Shown piece after piece: positions 7,872-17,893 of a stretch of 64,000 nucleotides of DNA. The stretch's first letter is position 1. Each line of letters starts with the position of its first letter. This DNA is from Blautia massiliensis (ex Durand et al. 2017). GTDB taxonomy: Bacteria > Bacillota > Clostridia > Lachnospirales > Lachnospiraceae. The DNA lies in NCBI RefSeq assembly GCF_001487165.1, contig NZ_LN913006.1, forward strand, positions 468,545 to 532,544. Direction: 5' to 3'. Under the pieces are notes generated by a model that was given only the letters and a program-made list of their open reading frames with translations, did not search any database and was not told where the DNA came from. The translations under genes and the position numbers were made by a program.

Positions 7872-9875
7872 ATGAATAATCAAGTACATACACAAATTGT
7901 TAGTTTTATATGGAGTATCGCGGATGATTGCCTGCGAGATGTATACGTTAGAGGAAAATATCGTGATGTTATTCTACCAATGACCGTTATCAGAAGACTT
8001 GATGCCATGCTTGAAGGCACTATTGAAAATGTAAGAAATACAAAGAAGCTTCTTGATGAAGCAAAAGTTGATAATCAATGGCCTGCTCTTTGTAATGCTG
8101 CTGGTCAGCCTTTTTGTAATGCATCACCATTTCTTTTGAAAGATTTGACGAGCCGTGCTAGTAAACAAAAATTAAAAACTGATTTTGAAACATACCTGGA
8201 TGGTTTTTCTCCTAATGTACAGGAGATACTTGAAAAGTTTAAATTCAGAAATCAGATAGCAACAATGGTTGACGCTGATATTCTCGGTTCAGTTATAGAG
8301 AAGTTCGTGTCTTCTGATATTAATCTTAGTCCAAACCCGGTATATAAGGATGATGAGAAGACGATCCTCAAGCATCCAGGCCTTGATAATCATGGCATGG
8401 GTACTATTTTTGAGGAACTTATTCGTAAATTTAACGAAGAAAACAATGAAGAAGCCGGAGAACACTGGACTCCTCGTGATGTTGTAGAACTTATGGCAGA
8501 TCTTATCTTTATACCAATTGCGGATCAGATCAAGGATGCTACTTATACATGCTATGATGGTGCGTGTGGTACGGGAGGTATGCTTACTGTTGCGCAGGAC
8601 AGACTTCAGACACTTGCAACAAGACGTGGTAAGAATGTATCAATCCATCTATTTGGACAAGAAGTACAACCAGAAACATATGCTATCTGTAAAGCAGATA
8701 TGCTTTTGAAAGGTGACGGTGAACAAGTAGAGCACATTGTATATGGCTCCACTTTATCTGCTGATGGAAATGCAACTCGTCAATTTGACTTTATGCTTGC
8801 AAATCCGCCGTATGGAAAGAGCTGGAAGGTTGACGCAGAAAAAATGGGTGGTAAGAAAGAAATCCTTGATACCCGTTTCAATACTTATTTAGAAGATGGA
8901 ACTGAAATGAAGATGATTCCACGTACAAGCGATGGTCAACTTCTATTCCTTCTTAATAATGTCGCAAAAATGAAAAAAGACTCCCCACTTGGAAGTCGTA
9001 TTGCAGAGGTGCATAATGGTTCTTCTATTTTCACAGGAGATGCAGGTAGTGGAGAAAGCAACGCTCGACGCTATATGATTGAAAACGATCTTGTTGAAGC
9101 TATTATCGCATTGCCAGAAAATATGTTCTACAACACTGGTATTGGAACCTTTATCTGGGTTCTTTCCAATAAAAAAGAAGAACGTAGAAAAGGTAAAATA
9201 CAATTAATTGATGCTACTGACATGAAGTCACCTCTTCGTAAAAATATGGGTAAAAAGAACTGCGAGTTCACACCTGACATCCGAAAAGAAATTATTCGTA
9301 TCTTCCTTGATATGGAAGAAAGTGAAGTCAGCATGATTTTGGATAATAACGATTTTGCTTATTGGAATGTAACTGTAGAAAGACCTCTTCGTTTGAGAGT
9401 GTTCCCGGAACGAACGATTCCTGCAAATACTTTCAAAAAAGCTGATGAATACGAGACAGTAACCACTGCCATTGCAAAAGCCTCTGCTACTGCTCCGCTT
9501 GATGATTGGAAAGCATTTGCAAAGGTAACAAAACTCAAGAAGGCACAACTTAATAAAGTGCGTCCATTTATCACTGAGAAAGATGCAACCGCTGTGGCAA
9601 CAGATGAGCCAGACACCGATCTTCGTGACACAGAGAATATCCCATTCACATATGAAGGTGGCATCGAGGCTTTCATGCAGAATGAAGTCCTTACTTACGC
9701 TCCGGATGCCTATATTGATGAGAAAAAAACACAGATTGGCTATGAAATCAGCTTTACAAAGTATTTCTACAAGCCAGTAGAACTTCGTGAAATGTCAGAA
9801 ATTATCGAAAGCCTTAACTCACTTGAGAAAGAAGCTGATGGAATGATGGCGGATATTATGGGAGGGATTCGATGA
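7872..9875 (+). CDS. hsdM: Type I restriction-modification DNA methyltransferase subunit HsdM
   Basis: Modification subunit that N6-methylates adenine at the site chosen by HsdS and forms the core of the restriction complex. The start at 7872 follows AAAGGA with an 8-base spacer; the in-frame ATG 15 bases upstream lacks a site. Residues 1-150 form the helical HsdM N-terminal domain. The SAM-binding motif DGACGTGGM starts near residue 229 and the catalytic NPPY is at 311-314. At 667 residues it is longer than the classical 500-residue subunits, with an extended C-terminal region. Its stop overlaps the hsdS start by four bases (ATGA). Confidence 0.95.
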   Translation: MNNQVHTQIVSFIWSIADDCLRDVYVRGKYRDVILPMTVIRRLDAMLEGTIENVRNTKKLLDEAKVDNQWPALCNAAGQPFCNASPFLLKDLTSRASKQKLKTDFETYLDGFSPNVQEILEKFKFRNQIATMVDADILGSVIEKFVSSDINLSPNPVYKDDEKTILKHPGLDNHGMGTIFEELIRKFNEENNEEAGEHWTPRDVVELMADLIFIPIADQIKDATYTCYDGACGTGGMLTVAQDRLQTLATRRGKNVSIHLFGQEVQPETYAICKADMLLKGDGEQVEHIVYGSTLSADGNATRQFDFMLANPPYGKSWKVDAEKMGGKKEILDTRFNTYLEDGTEMKMIPRTSDGQLLFLLNNVAKMKKDSPLGSRIAEVHNGSSIFTGDAGSGESNARRYMIENDLVEAIIALPENMFYNTGIGTFIWVLSNKKEERRKGKIQLIDATDMKSPLRKNMGKKNCEFTPDIRKEIIRIFLDMEESEVSMILDNNDFAYWNVTVERPLRLRVFPERTIPANTFKKADEYETVTTAIAKASATAPLDDWKAFAKVTKLKKAQLNKVRPFITEKDATAVATDEPDTDLRDTENIPFTYEGGIEAFMQNEVLTYAPDAYIDEKKTQIGYEISFTKYFYKPVELREMSEIIESLNSLEKEADGMMADIMGGIR

Positions 9876-11215
9876 AGAATATAAATTTAAATTGGTTAGG
9901 AACTCCTCCTGAACATTGGAAAGCTCTCAAGTTACGACAAATCCTTAGACCATTTAGTGAAAAAAATCATGCTGATTTGCAGTTATTGTCTGTTGTTAGA
10001 GAAAAGGGAGTAATTGTTAGAGATACAGAAAATGACGATAATCATAATTACATTCCTGATGATTTGAGTAATTATAAAATGGTTAAATCAGGACAATTTG
10101 CCATGAATAAGATGAAGGCCTGGCAGGGATCGTACGGAGTGTCTAAATATACAGGAATTGTAAGTCCAGCATATTTCGTGTTTGATTTTAATTATGATAT
10201 GAACCCTGATTATTTTCACTATGCTATTCGAAGCAGGGTGTATGTTAGTTTCTTTGGTCAAGCATCAGATGGCATACGAGTTGGTCAGTGGGACTTATCG
10301 ATACAAAGAATGAAAGAAATTCCATTTTATCTGCCTCCCCGCTCCGAACAAGACCAAATTGTGCGATTTTTGGATTGGAAGGTTTCGAACATCAATAAGC
10401 TGATCAACATCAAGAAAAAGGAAATCAAAGATATTGATGCTTTGAAAAGGTCTCTGATAAGCCACGCCATTACGCATGGGCTGTCGGCAGATACACCAAT
10501 GAAGTACAGCGGTGTTAAATGGCTCGGAGACATTCCGGCTCATTGGCAGATTATGAAATTACGGCAAATCTTGCACTCTATCAGCGTGAAAAATCATCCC
10601 GAGCTTCCGCTGCTGTCCGTTGTCCGCGAACAGGGCGTCATACTGCGAGATGTTGAAGATACAGAGTCCAATCACAATTTTATTCCAGACGATTTGAGCG
10701 GATATAAGGTTGTGAAAAAAGGACAATTCGCCATGAACAAAATGAAAGCATGGCAAGGTTCCTATGGAATTTCAGACTATACTGGAATCGTCAGCCCTGC
10801 TTACTTCATCTTTGATGTCGCTTTTGATAATTTGGAGTACTTTCACTATGCTATCCGTAGCAAAGTGTATGTGAATTTCTTTGCGCAGGCATCCGATGGT
10901 ATTCGTGTGGGACAGTGGGATTTGCAGATGGATAAGATGAAGGAAATTCCTTTTATTATTCCTCCCGCCGACGAACAAAATGTCATCGTAGAACATATAA
11001 AAAATACATTACCAACATACAATAACGCCATTGAAAAGCTAACTGCGGAAGTTGAGGTATTAGAGGAATATAAGACAAAGATTATCGTAGACACAGTTAC
11101 TGGCAAAATTGATGTTCGTGATATAGAAATACCAGAATATGAATTTACAGAGGAATCTGCCGACAGTGATTCTGAAGATGCGGATCTTGATGGTGATGGG
11201 GAACAGGAGGATTAA
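9872..11215 (+). CDS. hsdS: Type I restriction specificity subunit HsdS with two near-duplicate recognition domains
   Basis: Specificity subunit with two target-recognition domains (TRDs) separated by a helical spacer at about 160-200, and a C-terminal conserved helix. Here the TRDs at about 18-165 and 227-375 are clear duplicates, roughly 70% identical by eye. Both contain KLRQIL, LLSVVRE.GVI.RD, GQFAMNKMKAWQGSYG, YTGIVSPAYF and SDGIRVGQWDL. Equal TRDs predict a symmetric bipartite target. From about 10327 onward the second half uses visibly GC-richer codons than the first, suggesting it came by recombination from another source. The carboxy end is acidic (SADSDSEDADLDGDGEQED). The gene is translationally coupled to hsdM and is followed directly by hsdR. 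Confidence 0.93.
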   Translation: MKNINLNWLGTPPEHWKALKLRQILRPFSEKNHADLQLLSVVREKGVIVRDTENDDNHNYIPDDLSNYKMVKSGQFAMNKMKAWQGSYGVSKYTGIVSPAYFVFDFNYDMNPDYFHYAIRSRVYVSFFGQASDGIRVGQWDLSIQRMKEIPFYLPPRSEQDQIVRFLDWKVSNINKLINIKKKEIKDIDALKRSLISHAITHGLSADTPMKYSGVKWLGDIPAHWQIMKLRQILHSISVKNHPELPLLSVVREQGVILRDVEDTESNHNFIPDDLSGYKVVKKGQFAMNKMKAWQGSYGISDYTGIVSPAYFIFDVAFDNLEYFHYAIRSKVYVNFFAQASDGIRVGQWDLQMDKMKEIPFIIPPADEQNVIVEHIKNTLPTYNNAIEKLTAEVEVLEEYKTKIIVDTVTGKIDVRDIEIPEYEFTEESADSDSEDADLDGDGEQED

Positions 11216-11217
11216 GT

Positions 11218-14200
11218 ATGCAATTTTCAAATACCAAAGAAGACGGTTTAGAAACAATAATCGTTGATTGGCTTGTTAAGCATAATGGCTACGAGCAAGG
11301 TACAAATGCAGACTACAACAAAGAGTATGCTATAGACGAAACACGCCTTTTCCGCTTCCTTGCTGACACTCAGCCGGATGAGATAGAAAAGCTGGCAGTC
11401 TTTAAGAGTGAGCAGAAAAAGAGAACATTCTTGAATCGCCTCCAGGGTGAACTTGCCAAACGTGGAATCATCGATGTTCTTCGCAACGGAATCAAGGTGT
11501 ATCCAGCTGACCTCATTATGTTCTATCTGACACCGAATGAAAATAATGATACGGCGAAGGCGCTTTATGCCAAGAATATATTCAGCGTTACAAGACAGCT
11601 TCGCTACTCTATCGATGCAGGAAAACTGGCTCTTGATCTTTGCATATTCATCAATGGTCTGCCTGTAATTACTTTCGAGCTTAAGAATCAACTGACCAAA
11701 CAGAATGTAGAAAATGCCGTTCAGCAGTACAAAGATGACCGCAGTCCAAAAGAACAGATTTTTTCTTTCAAACGTTGCATGGTTCATTTTGCTGTGGATG
11801 ACGACCGAGTTAAGTTTTGCACCAAACTTGCAGCTCAAGATAGTTGGTTCTTGCCTTTTGATAAAGGTTATAACGATGGTGCAGGTAATCCACCTAATCC
11901 TAATGGTTTAAAAACAGACTACCTTTGGAAAGAGATTCTTACAAAGGATAAGCTGACACGAATTATTGAAAGCTATGCTCAAGTTGTAACTGAAGTTGAT
12001 GAAGAAACAAAGAAAAAGACTGTAAAACAGATATTTCCCCGTTATCATCAGCTTGATGTTGTTGAAAAACTAATTGCCGATGTCGAAGCAAATGGTGTCG
12101 GTAACAGATACCTTATTCAACATAGTGCCGGGAGTGGTAAGTCGAACTCTATCGCTTGGCTTGCTTACAGATTAATGGAATTAGAAAAGGACGCTCATCC
12201 AATTTTCAATTCTATTCTGGTTGTTACTGACAGACGAATTCTCGACAAGCAAATCCGAGATAATATCAAGCAATTTGCACAGGTAGGTAATGTTGTGGCG
12301 TGGGCAGAACATTCCGGTGATTTACGTAAAGCTATCACTGACGGCAAGCGTATTATCATAACCACAATTGAGAAGTTTCCATATGTTGTACCGGATATTG
12401 GTGCTGAACACAAAGATAATAAATTTGCAATTCTTATCGATGAGGCTCATTCCGGTCAAAACGGGCGTAACTCTGCACAAATGAATCTTGCTCTATCAGG
12501 TCTTGCTTCTGATAACGATATGGATAACGAAGATAAAATTAATGCCATGATGGAAGGCAGAAAACTTTTGAAGAATGCCAGCTACTTTGCTTTTACCGCT
12601 ACGCCTAAGAATAAAACCTTGGAGACATTTGGTAAAAAGTTGACAGATGAAAAGGGAAATCCAATTTATAACGAGGATGGAACACAGAAGGCTCTTGCAT
12701 TCCATGTATATACAATGAAGCAGGCAATCCAAGAAGGATTCATTCTTGATGTGCTGAAGAATTACACACCTATCGACAGTTTTTATAAGTTAAAGAAGAT
12801 TGTCGAAGATGATCCTCAATTCGATAAGAAAAAAGCTCAAAAGAAATTACGTGCATTCGTAGAGAGCGATTCTTATACCATCGACAAGAAGGCTGCTATG
12901 ATGGTGGAACATTTTCATGAGCAAGTAATCGCAAAAGGAAAAATTGGTGGACAGGCGAGAGCAATGGTGGTTACTTCTAGTATTCCTAGATGTATTGAAT
13001 ATTTTTATGCGATTAATAAGCATCTTGCAGAAAGACATAGTCCGTACAAGGCGATAGTTGCATTTTCTGGTGATCATAAATATAACGGTCAGGAGCCTCC
13101 ACTCACTTCAGCTATTATGAATGGTTTTGCAGACTCAAAGATACCAAAGGAATTTAAGAAAGATCCATACAGATTCCTTGTTGTTGCGGATATGTTCCAG
13201 ACCGGATTTGATGAGCCATTGCTTCACACAATGTATGTTGACAAGCAATTGTATGATATTCAGGCTGTGCAGACATTATCAAGATTAAATCGCTGCCATC
13301 CGAAAAAGCACGATACATGTGTTTTGGACTTTGCTAATAAGCCAGAAATTATACAAGAGTCATTTTCAAGATATTATAGAACGACGATATTGTCTGGAGA
13401 AACAGATCCGAATAAACTATATGATTTAATTTCAGCAATGGAGAAGCATCAGGTATATTCGCGTGATGATATTGAAAACGAAGTTAATTTATACCTAAAC
13501 GGTGCTCAACGCGATAAGTTAGATTATATTCTTGACGTTTGTACAAATATTTACAAAACATTAGAGATTGAAGAACAAATAGAATTTAAGAGTAGTGCAA
13601 AGGCATTTTGTCGTACATATGGATTCTTGGGGGCAATTTTGCCTTATGGAAATCCAGAATGGGAAAAGCTATCAATCTTCCTTAATTTATTGATTCCTAA
13701 GCTACCATCACCTCAGGATGATGATTTATCCCAGGGAATTCTTGAAACGATAGACTTAGATAGTTATCGAACTGAAGCTCGTGAAACAATGTCGATCCAA
13801 CTTGATGATGCCGATTCAGAAATGGCACCAGTTCCAGCTGGTAAAAGTGGACATATTGTAAGTCCTGAGATGGACTTGCTATCTATCATTGTTAGCGAGT
13901 TCAATGATATGTTTGGAAATATTGATTGGAAAGAGCCTGATAATGCAAGACGTCAGATTCTTGAAATTCCAGCGATGGTTTCTAAGGATGAAAAGTACAG
14001 AAATGCGATGAGAAATTCTGATGAGCAGAGTGCAAAATTGGAAAGCGAGCGTGCATTGCAGCAAGTGATCTTTTCAATAATGGCAGATAATATGGAGATA
14101 TTTAAGCAATATCAAGATAATCCATCATTTAAAAAATGGTTGTCGGATTTGGTATTTAATTTGACCTATAACAAAGAAGGAAACACATATGAGGCGCCGA

Positions 14201-14289
14201 CAACTGGGAAAGTTACATCGTATCAAAATGTAGATACACCAACACTTATGGTTGCTGAATCTAAAACAGAATACAAAATAGAGAAATAA
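11218..14289 (+). CDS. hsdR: Type I restriction endonuclease/translocase subunit HsdR
   Basis: The 1023-residue motor and nuclease subunit of the type I complex. The N-terminal PD-(D/E)xK nuclease is visible as D140 ... E154-L-K156 in VITFELKNQ. The superfamily 2 translocase follows: the Walker A region HSAGSGKS starts near residue 302, DEAH is at 408-411 and FTATPKN is downstream. In the second RecA lobe, VADMFQTGFDEP and QTLSRLNR correspond to motifs V and VI. All catalytic motifs are intact, so the system looks functional. It starts three bases after the hsdS stop and is followed after 16 bases by hamA, suggesting one transcript. Confidence 0.95.
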   Translation: MQFSNTKEDGLETIIVDWLVKHNGYEQGTNADYNKEYAIDETRLFRFLADTQPDEIEKLAVFKSEQKKRTFLNRLQGELAKRGIIDVLRNGIKVYPADLIMFYLTPNENNDTAKALYAKNIFSVTRQLRYSIDAGKLALDLCIFINGLPVITFELKNQLTKQNVENAVQQYKDDRSPKEQIFSFKRCMVHFAVDDDRVKFCTKLAAQDSWFLPFDKGYNDGAGNPPNPNGLKTDYLWKEILTKDKLTRIIESYAQVVTEVDEETKKKTVKQIFPRYHQLDVVEKLIADVEANGVGNRYLIQHSAGSGKSNSIAWLAYRLMELEKDAHPIFNSILVVTDRRILDKQIRDNIKQFAQVGNVVAWAEHSGDLRKAITDGKRIIITTIEKFPYVVPDIGAEHKDNKFAILIDEAHSGQNGRNSAQMNLALSGLASDNDMDNEDKINAMMEGRKLLKNASYFAFTATPKNKTLETFGKKLTDEKGNPIYNEDGTQKALAFHVYTMKQAIQEGFILDVLKNYTPIDSFYKLKKIVEDDPQFDKKKAQKKLRAFVESDSYTIDKKAAMMVEHFHEQVIAKGKIGGQARAMVVTSSIPRCIEYFYAINKHLAERHSPYKAIVAFSGDHKYNGQEPPLTSAIMNGFADSKIPKEFKKDPYRFLVVADMFQTGFDEPLLHTMYVDKQLYDIQAVQTLSRLNRCHPKKHDTCVLDFANKPEIIQESFSRYYRTTILSGETDPNKLYDLISAMEKHQVYSRDDIENEVNLYLNGAQRDKLDYILDVCTNIYKTLEIEEQIEFKSSAKAFCRTYGFLGAILPYGNPEWEKLSIFLNLLIPKLPSPQDDDLSQGILETIDLDSYRTEARETMSIQLDDADSEMAPVPAGKSGHIVSPEMDLLSIIVSEFNDMFGNIDWKEPDNARRQILEIPAMVSKDEKYRNAMRNSDEQSAKLESERALQQVIFSIMADNMEIFKQYQDNPSFKKWLSDLVFNLTYNKEGNTYEAPTTGKVTSYQNVDTPTLMVAESKTEYKIEK

Positions 14290-14305
14290 AAGTTAGGAGG
14301 TCATT

Positions 14306-15241
14306 ATGGTAGAAGATATATCACGTACGTTGAAGAAGAAATCGTTAGATGGAATCTTCAATGAAGTAGTACATAATGAAAAACTTGGAATTAGTAACAA
14401 CGAAGAACTACACCTATTCTATTTGGCTGTGCGTGGAAATAAATTCTATACAGAAGACCTCCAAACAGCTCTCTATCGTAATATAGGACGTTATGTATTT
14501 TCACGAGCAGCATTAGAGGATTTTCATATTAATGATGACGACGATAGTATCATTTCCCAGGCTCTTAAGGTCATGTCAGAAAATGGAGAGTTTGATGCTA
14601 AGGGAACTGGTAACGAGTTAGGCGAAATGCTTATTTATGCGATGCTTGAGGAGATGCTTGGTGCTAGAAAGTTGATGAGCCGAGTTGAAATTGATTCTAA
14701 TCCTTTAAGCAATGGATCGGAATGTGAGAGTATTCATTTGTTATCCGGTACTGATTCAAATGGAAAAATTTCGTATGAGATGGTATTTGGTGCATCAAAT
14801 ATTATAGGAGACATAAAAGATGCTATTGATAATGCCTTTGAAGAAATAGAACGTATCGAGAAGCATGGTAATAAGGATATAAAAATGGTAGAGAAGACCG
14901 CTTTAAGTGGTTTTTATAATAAGAGTGAAATTGATTTTATCAAAAAGCATATTATTCCAGAACCAGGGAAAAGCGGAGATTATGAGATTGCATATGGAGT
15001 TTTTCTTGGCTACACACTTGGACTTAATTCCACAGGTCTAAGTAGTGCTGAATACAAAGAAAAAGTTAACAGGCGATTGGAATTGGATATCAAACAGCAT
15101 GCATCTTATATTGCTAATAAAATTATTACGAAAGGACTAGATGGACACTCCTTTTATTTTTACATTTTACCTTTTAACGATGCTGAGACAGATAAAAAAG
15201 AAATTATGGAGCATATTATGAAGGGGGAAGTGACGTTATGA
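14306..15241 (+). CDS. hamA: Hachiman defence protein HamA (DUF1837), non-canonical nuclease motif
   Basis: Hachiman is an antiphage system of a DUF1837 protein (HamA) and a helicase (HamB); HamA is a PD-(D/E)xK-like nuclease activated when HamB senses damaged DNA. Family features seen here are GNELGEMLIYAMLEEML at 102-118, ESIHLL at 141-146, MVFGASNIIGDIKDAIDNAF at 159-178, and the C-terminal AYGVFLGYTL and HSFYFYILPFNDAETDK. By my alignment the usual D-x-[IV]-H carboxylate is E141, and the usual E-x-K is A163-S-N165, so two key active-site residues appear replaced. The start has an AGGAGG site, and the stop overlaps hamB by four bases. The family call is firm; nuclease activity is uncertain. 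Confidence 0.85.
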   Translation: MVEDISRTLKKKSLDGIFNEVVHNEKLGISNNEELHLFYLAVRGNKFYTEDLQTALYRNIGRYVFSRAALEDFHINDDDDSIISQALKVMSENGEFDAKGTGNELGEMLIYAMLEEMLGARKLMSRVEIDSNPLSNGSECESIHLLSGTDSNGKISYEMVFGASNIIGDIKDAIDNAFEEIERIEKHGNKDIKMVEKTALSGFYNKSEIDFIKKHIIPEPGKSGDYEIAYGVFLGYTLGLNSTGLSSAEYKEKVNRRLELDIKQHASYIANKIITKGLDGHSFYFYILPFNDAETDKKEIMEHIMKGEVTL

Positions 15242-17877
15242 GTGAAGAACTAATAAATCTTGGCGAATCTATCTTCAACGAAATTGATCAAAATGACTAT
15301 TTGAATAGCATATACGACAACATGCTCTATAACTATGCTCTAATCAAATTTCATCTTACAAGCGTTCGTCAGAGACGTGATTATGATGTTAATGCAGCTC
15401 TTCAATTTGCCGACTTATTATCGAATTCGACACATACATCTAAAGCGGATGATCATAAAATGTGGGCGCAAGAAATAATTTCGTTGCTGCTAGAATTGGA
15501 ACCAGAGAATGAACAAGTGAAATATTACGCTGGTTCAGTTCTTACCAACGTAGGAAATTTTCGCGGACGAGAGCTTGTAAAATCCTCTTATACAGAAAGG
15601 ACTTTACAGGAAAAGGCATTTGCTACTTTTTGTAAGCAGTATTTAACAATTCCGGCAGATAAAAGTAAGACGTTTTTTTTACAGCAAAAAAACATTTATG
15701 ATAGATTAAGTAGCAATTTTTTGAGTTATTCTGCTCCGACGTCAATGGGAAAATCGTTCATTATGCACATGTTTATTAAGGAACAGATAATGAATGGCGT
15801 TAAGATGAACTTTGCAAGAATAGTTCCTACTAAAGCCTTAATCAATGAAATGCGTAATGACACTATTAATGATCTAAAAAATATTCTAGAAGAACAGAAT
15901 TATCGTGTGGTAACAGCTGCTAGTGATATTTCTCTTGAAGAGGAACATAATTTTATTCTTATTATGACTCCTGAAAGATTGCTATATTTTTTAATTAGTA
16001 ATCCTGATTTTCAGTTAGATTATTTGTTTATTGATGAAGCTCATAAAATAGGCGGTCGTAATAGCAGAGGACCATTCTATTATAAAGTTGTGGATCTTCT
16101 TTCAAGAAAGAAACAGGTGCCTCATTTTATTTTTGCATCGCCTAATATTCCGAACCCGGAGGAATACCTAAAGCTCGTAACTGAAGCTGAAAAGGGAGCG
16201 GAGAATGCAATAACATCATCATATGCACCAGTTACGCAGTTTAAATTTATTATTAATTGTGAAGATCAGACCATTAGTATATATAACGATCATACGAAAA
16301 CTCCGGTGTTCGTATGTAAAATAAAGCGATCTGGGACAGAATTAATGTCTTATATGTTGTTAATGGAACAATATGATCCCGAACACAAACAGAGAACGCT
16401 CGCGTACGTAAATAGCAAAAACAGTGCTATTGAAAATGCACGTTTGTTTGCAGATAGAAGAGCCCCTCTTAATGATCCAGAACTCAAGCGTTTAGCTAGC
16501 GATATTAAGAGAGAGGTTCACGGAGATTATTTTTTGTCAGATATTGTTGAAAAGGGTGTGGCATATCATATTGGATACCTTCCTTCCTCTATCAGAAGTA
16601 GAATCGAAGAGCTATTTAAAGATGGAAAAATTACAACTATGTTCTGTACAAGTACGTTGATTGAAGGAGTGAATCTTCCGGCAGATAATCTCTTCATTGC
16701 AAATAATTATAATGGGCGTCCAAAGATGAGTGGGGTTGAGTTTAAGAATCTCATTGGTCGTGTTGGACGAATAAAATTTAATTTATATGGGAATGTTTTT
16801 TTCGTGACAGACGGAAAGAGAACTACTGAGAAAGAGTACTTAGAACTTTTAAGGGAGCCTGTTAAAGAGCAGAAGCTATCTGTGGTTCAAGATCTAAAAC
16901 CAAAACTTAAGAAGCATATTGTGGAAGCTTTACTTGAGGGAGATGCAGTCATTGATAAATACAATGATTCTCAGCCGGAAGAAGAATACATTATGATGCG
17001 TAAGTTTGGGCTGATTTTATTACAGGATATTGTTGATGAGCGTGATAGTCTTGTGAAGAGGGAATTTTCAAAGCAATTAAGTAATGAAGATTTATTGAAA
17101 ATAAAGAATCTCTATGACAATAGCAAGAATTATATTGATAACGATATCAATATATCGGTTGACCAAACGAAGAAATTAGCAAAGGCTATACGAGAAGGTA
17201 GTCATTTCCCTGAAGCCGAGAATGGCTATTTTAGCCATAAGATGGTCTATAAATTTCTCGATGAATTACGGCAAATATTTGATTGGGATAGATACGAGTA
17301 TTCTACTCTTGGTAAGAAAGATAAAGATGGAGAATACAGAATGTTATCCTGGTATGCGGTGATTCTTTCACAGTGGATGGAAGGCCATGGATTAAACAAT
17401 ATTATGAGAAAGGCCTTGACATTCAGAAGAGAAAATCCGTATCCGTTTTACTTGAACCGCTATACAGTTGTAACCTATGATGATTCACCAGAACATAAAA
17501 ATGTTGTTTTTGCTAATACGCTAGAGGTTATTGAAAATATTATTCTTTTCAGTATTTCAAACTATTTCTTGCGTTATGCAAATATGTATAAAAGTATTCA
17601 CGGTGAGAATTCTCTGGATAAAAATAACTGGTATGAATTCGTTGAATACGGTACAACAAATGAAGTAACAATATTCCTTCAGAGAAATGGATTTTCGAGA
17701 GAAGCAGCAAATTATATTAAAGATCATGCAGAAGAATATATTGTGTATGCTGATGGAGAAACTTCCGAAATCAAACTAAAAAAGAATCTTCTCGAATGTA
17801 GCAATAATACGGTAAGAACTGATGCGGAATCAATTATATATAATATTCCTCAATTGTTCTTGAATGAAGAAATGTGA
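15238..17877 (+). CDS. hamB: Hachiman helicase HamB (superfamily 2)
   Basis: An 879-residue superfamily 2 DNA helicase, the sensor and motor partner of HamA. An N-terminal helical region (1-150) precedes the motor. Walker A is SAPTSMGKS at 165-173 and the Walker B box is FIDEAH at 264-269. SAT-like motif III reads IFASPNIP near 298. The second lobe contains TSTLIEGVNLPADN (471-484) and LIGRVGRI (505-512), in the style of Ski2/HamB helicases. The C-terminal 350 residues are not resolved further. Expression is coupled to hamA by an ATGA overlap. The complete motor motifs suggest an active enzyme. Confidence 0.9.
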   Translation: MSEELINLGESIFNEIDQNDYLNSIYDNMLYNYALIKFHLTSVRQRRDYDVNAALQFADLLSNSTHTSKADDHKMWAQEIISLLLELEPENEQVKYYAGSVLTNVGNFRGRELVKSSYTERTLQEKAFATFCKQYLTIPADKSKTFFLQQKNIYDRLSSNFLSYSAPTSMGKSFIMHMFIKEQIMNGVKMNFARIVPTKALINEMRNDTINDLKNILEEQNYRVVTAASDISLEEEHNFILIMTPERLLYFLISNPDFQLDYLFIDEAHKIGGRNSRGPFYYKVVDLLSRKKQVPHFIFASPNIPNPEEYLKLVTEAEKGAENAITSSYAPVTQFKFIINCEDQTISIYNDHTKTPVFVCKIKRSGTELMSYMLLMEQYDPEHKQRTLAYVNSKNSAIENARLFADRRAPLNDPELKRLASDIKREVHGDYFLSDIVEKGVAYHIGYLPSSIRSRIEELFKDGKITTMFCTSTLIEGVNLPADNLFIANNYNGRPKMSGVEFKNLIGRVGRIKFNLYGNVFFVTDGKRTTEKEYLELLREPVKEQKLSVVQDLKPKLKKHIVEALLEGDAVIDKYNDSQPEEEYIMMRKFGLILLQDIVDERDSLVKREFSKQLSNEDLLKIKNLYDNSKNYIDNDINISVDQTKKLAKAIREGSHFPEAENGYFSHKMVYKFLDELRQIFDWDRYEYSTLGKKDKDGEYRMLSWYAVILSQWMEGHGLNNIMRKALTFRRENPYPFYLNRYTVVTYDDSPEHKNVVFANTLEVIENIILFSISNYFLRYANMYKSIHGENSLDKNNWYEFVEYGTTNEVTIFLQRNGFSREAANYIKDHAEEYIVYADGETSEIKLKKNLLECSNNTVRTDAESIIYNIPQLFLNEEM

Positions 17878-17893
17878 TGAAAAGAGGGATACT

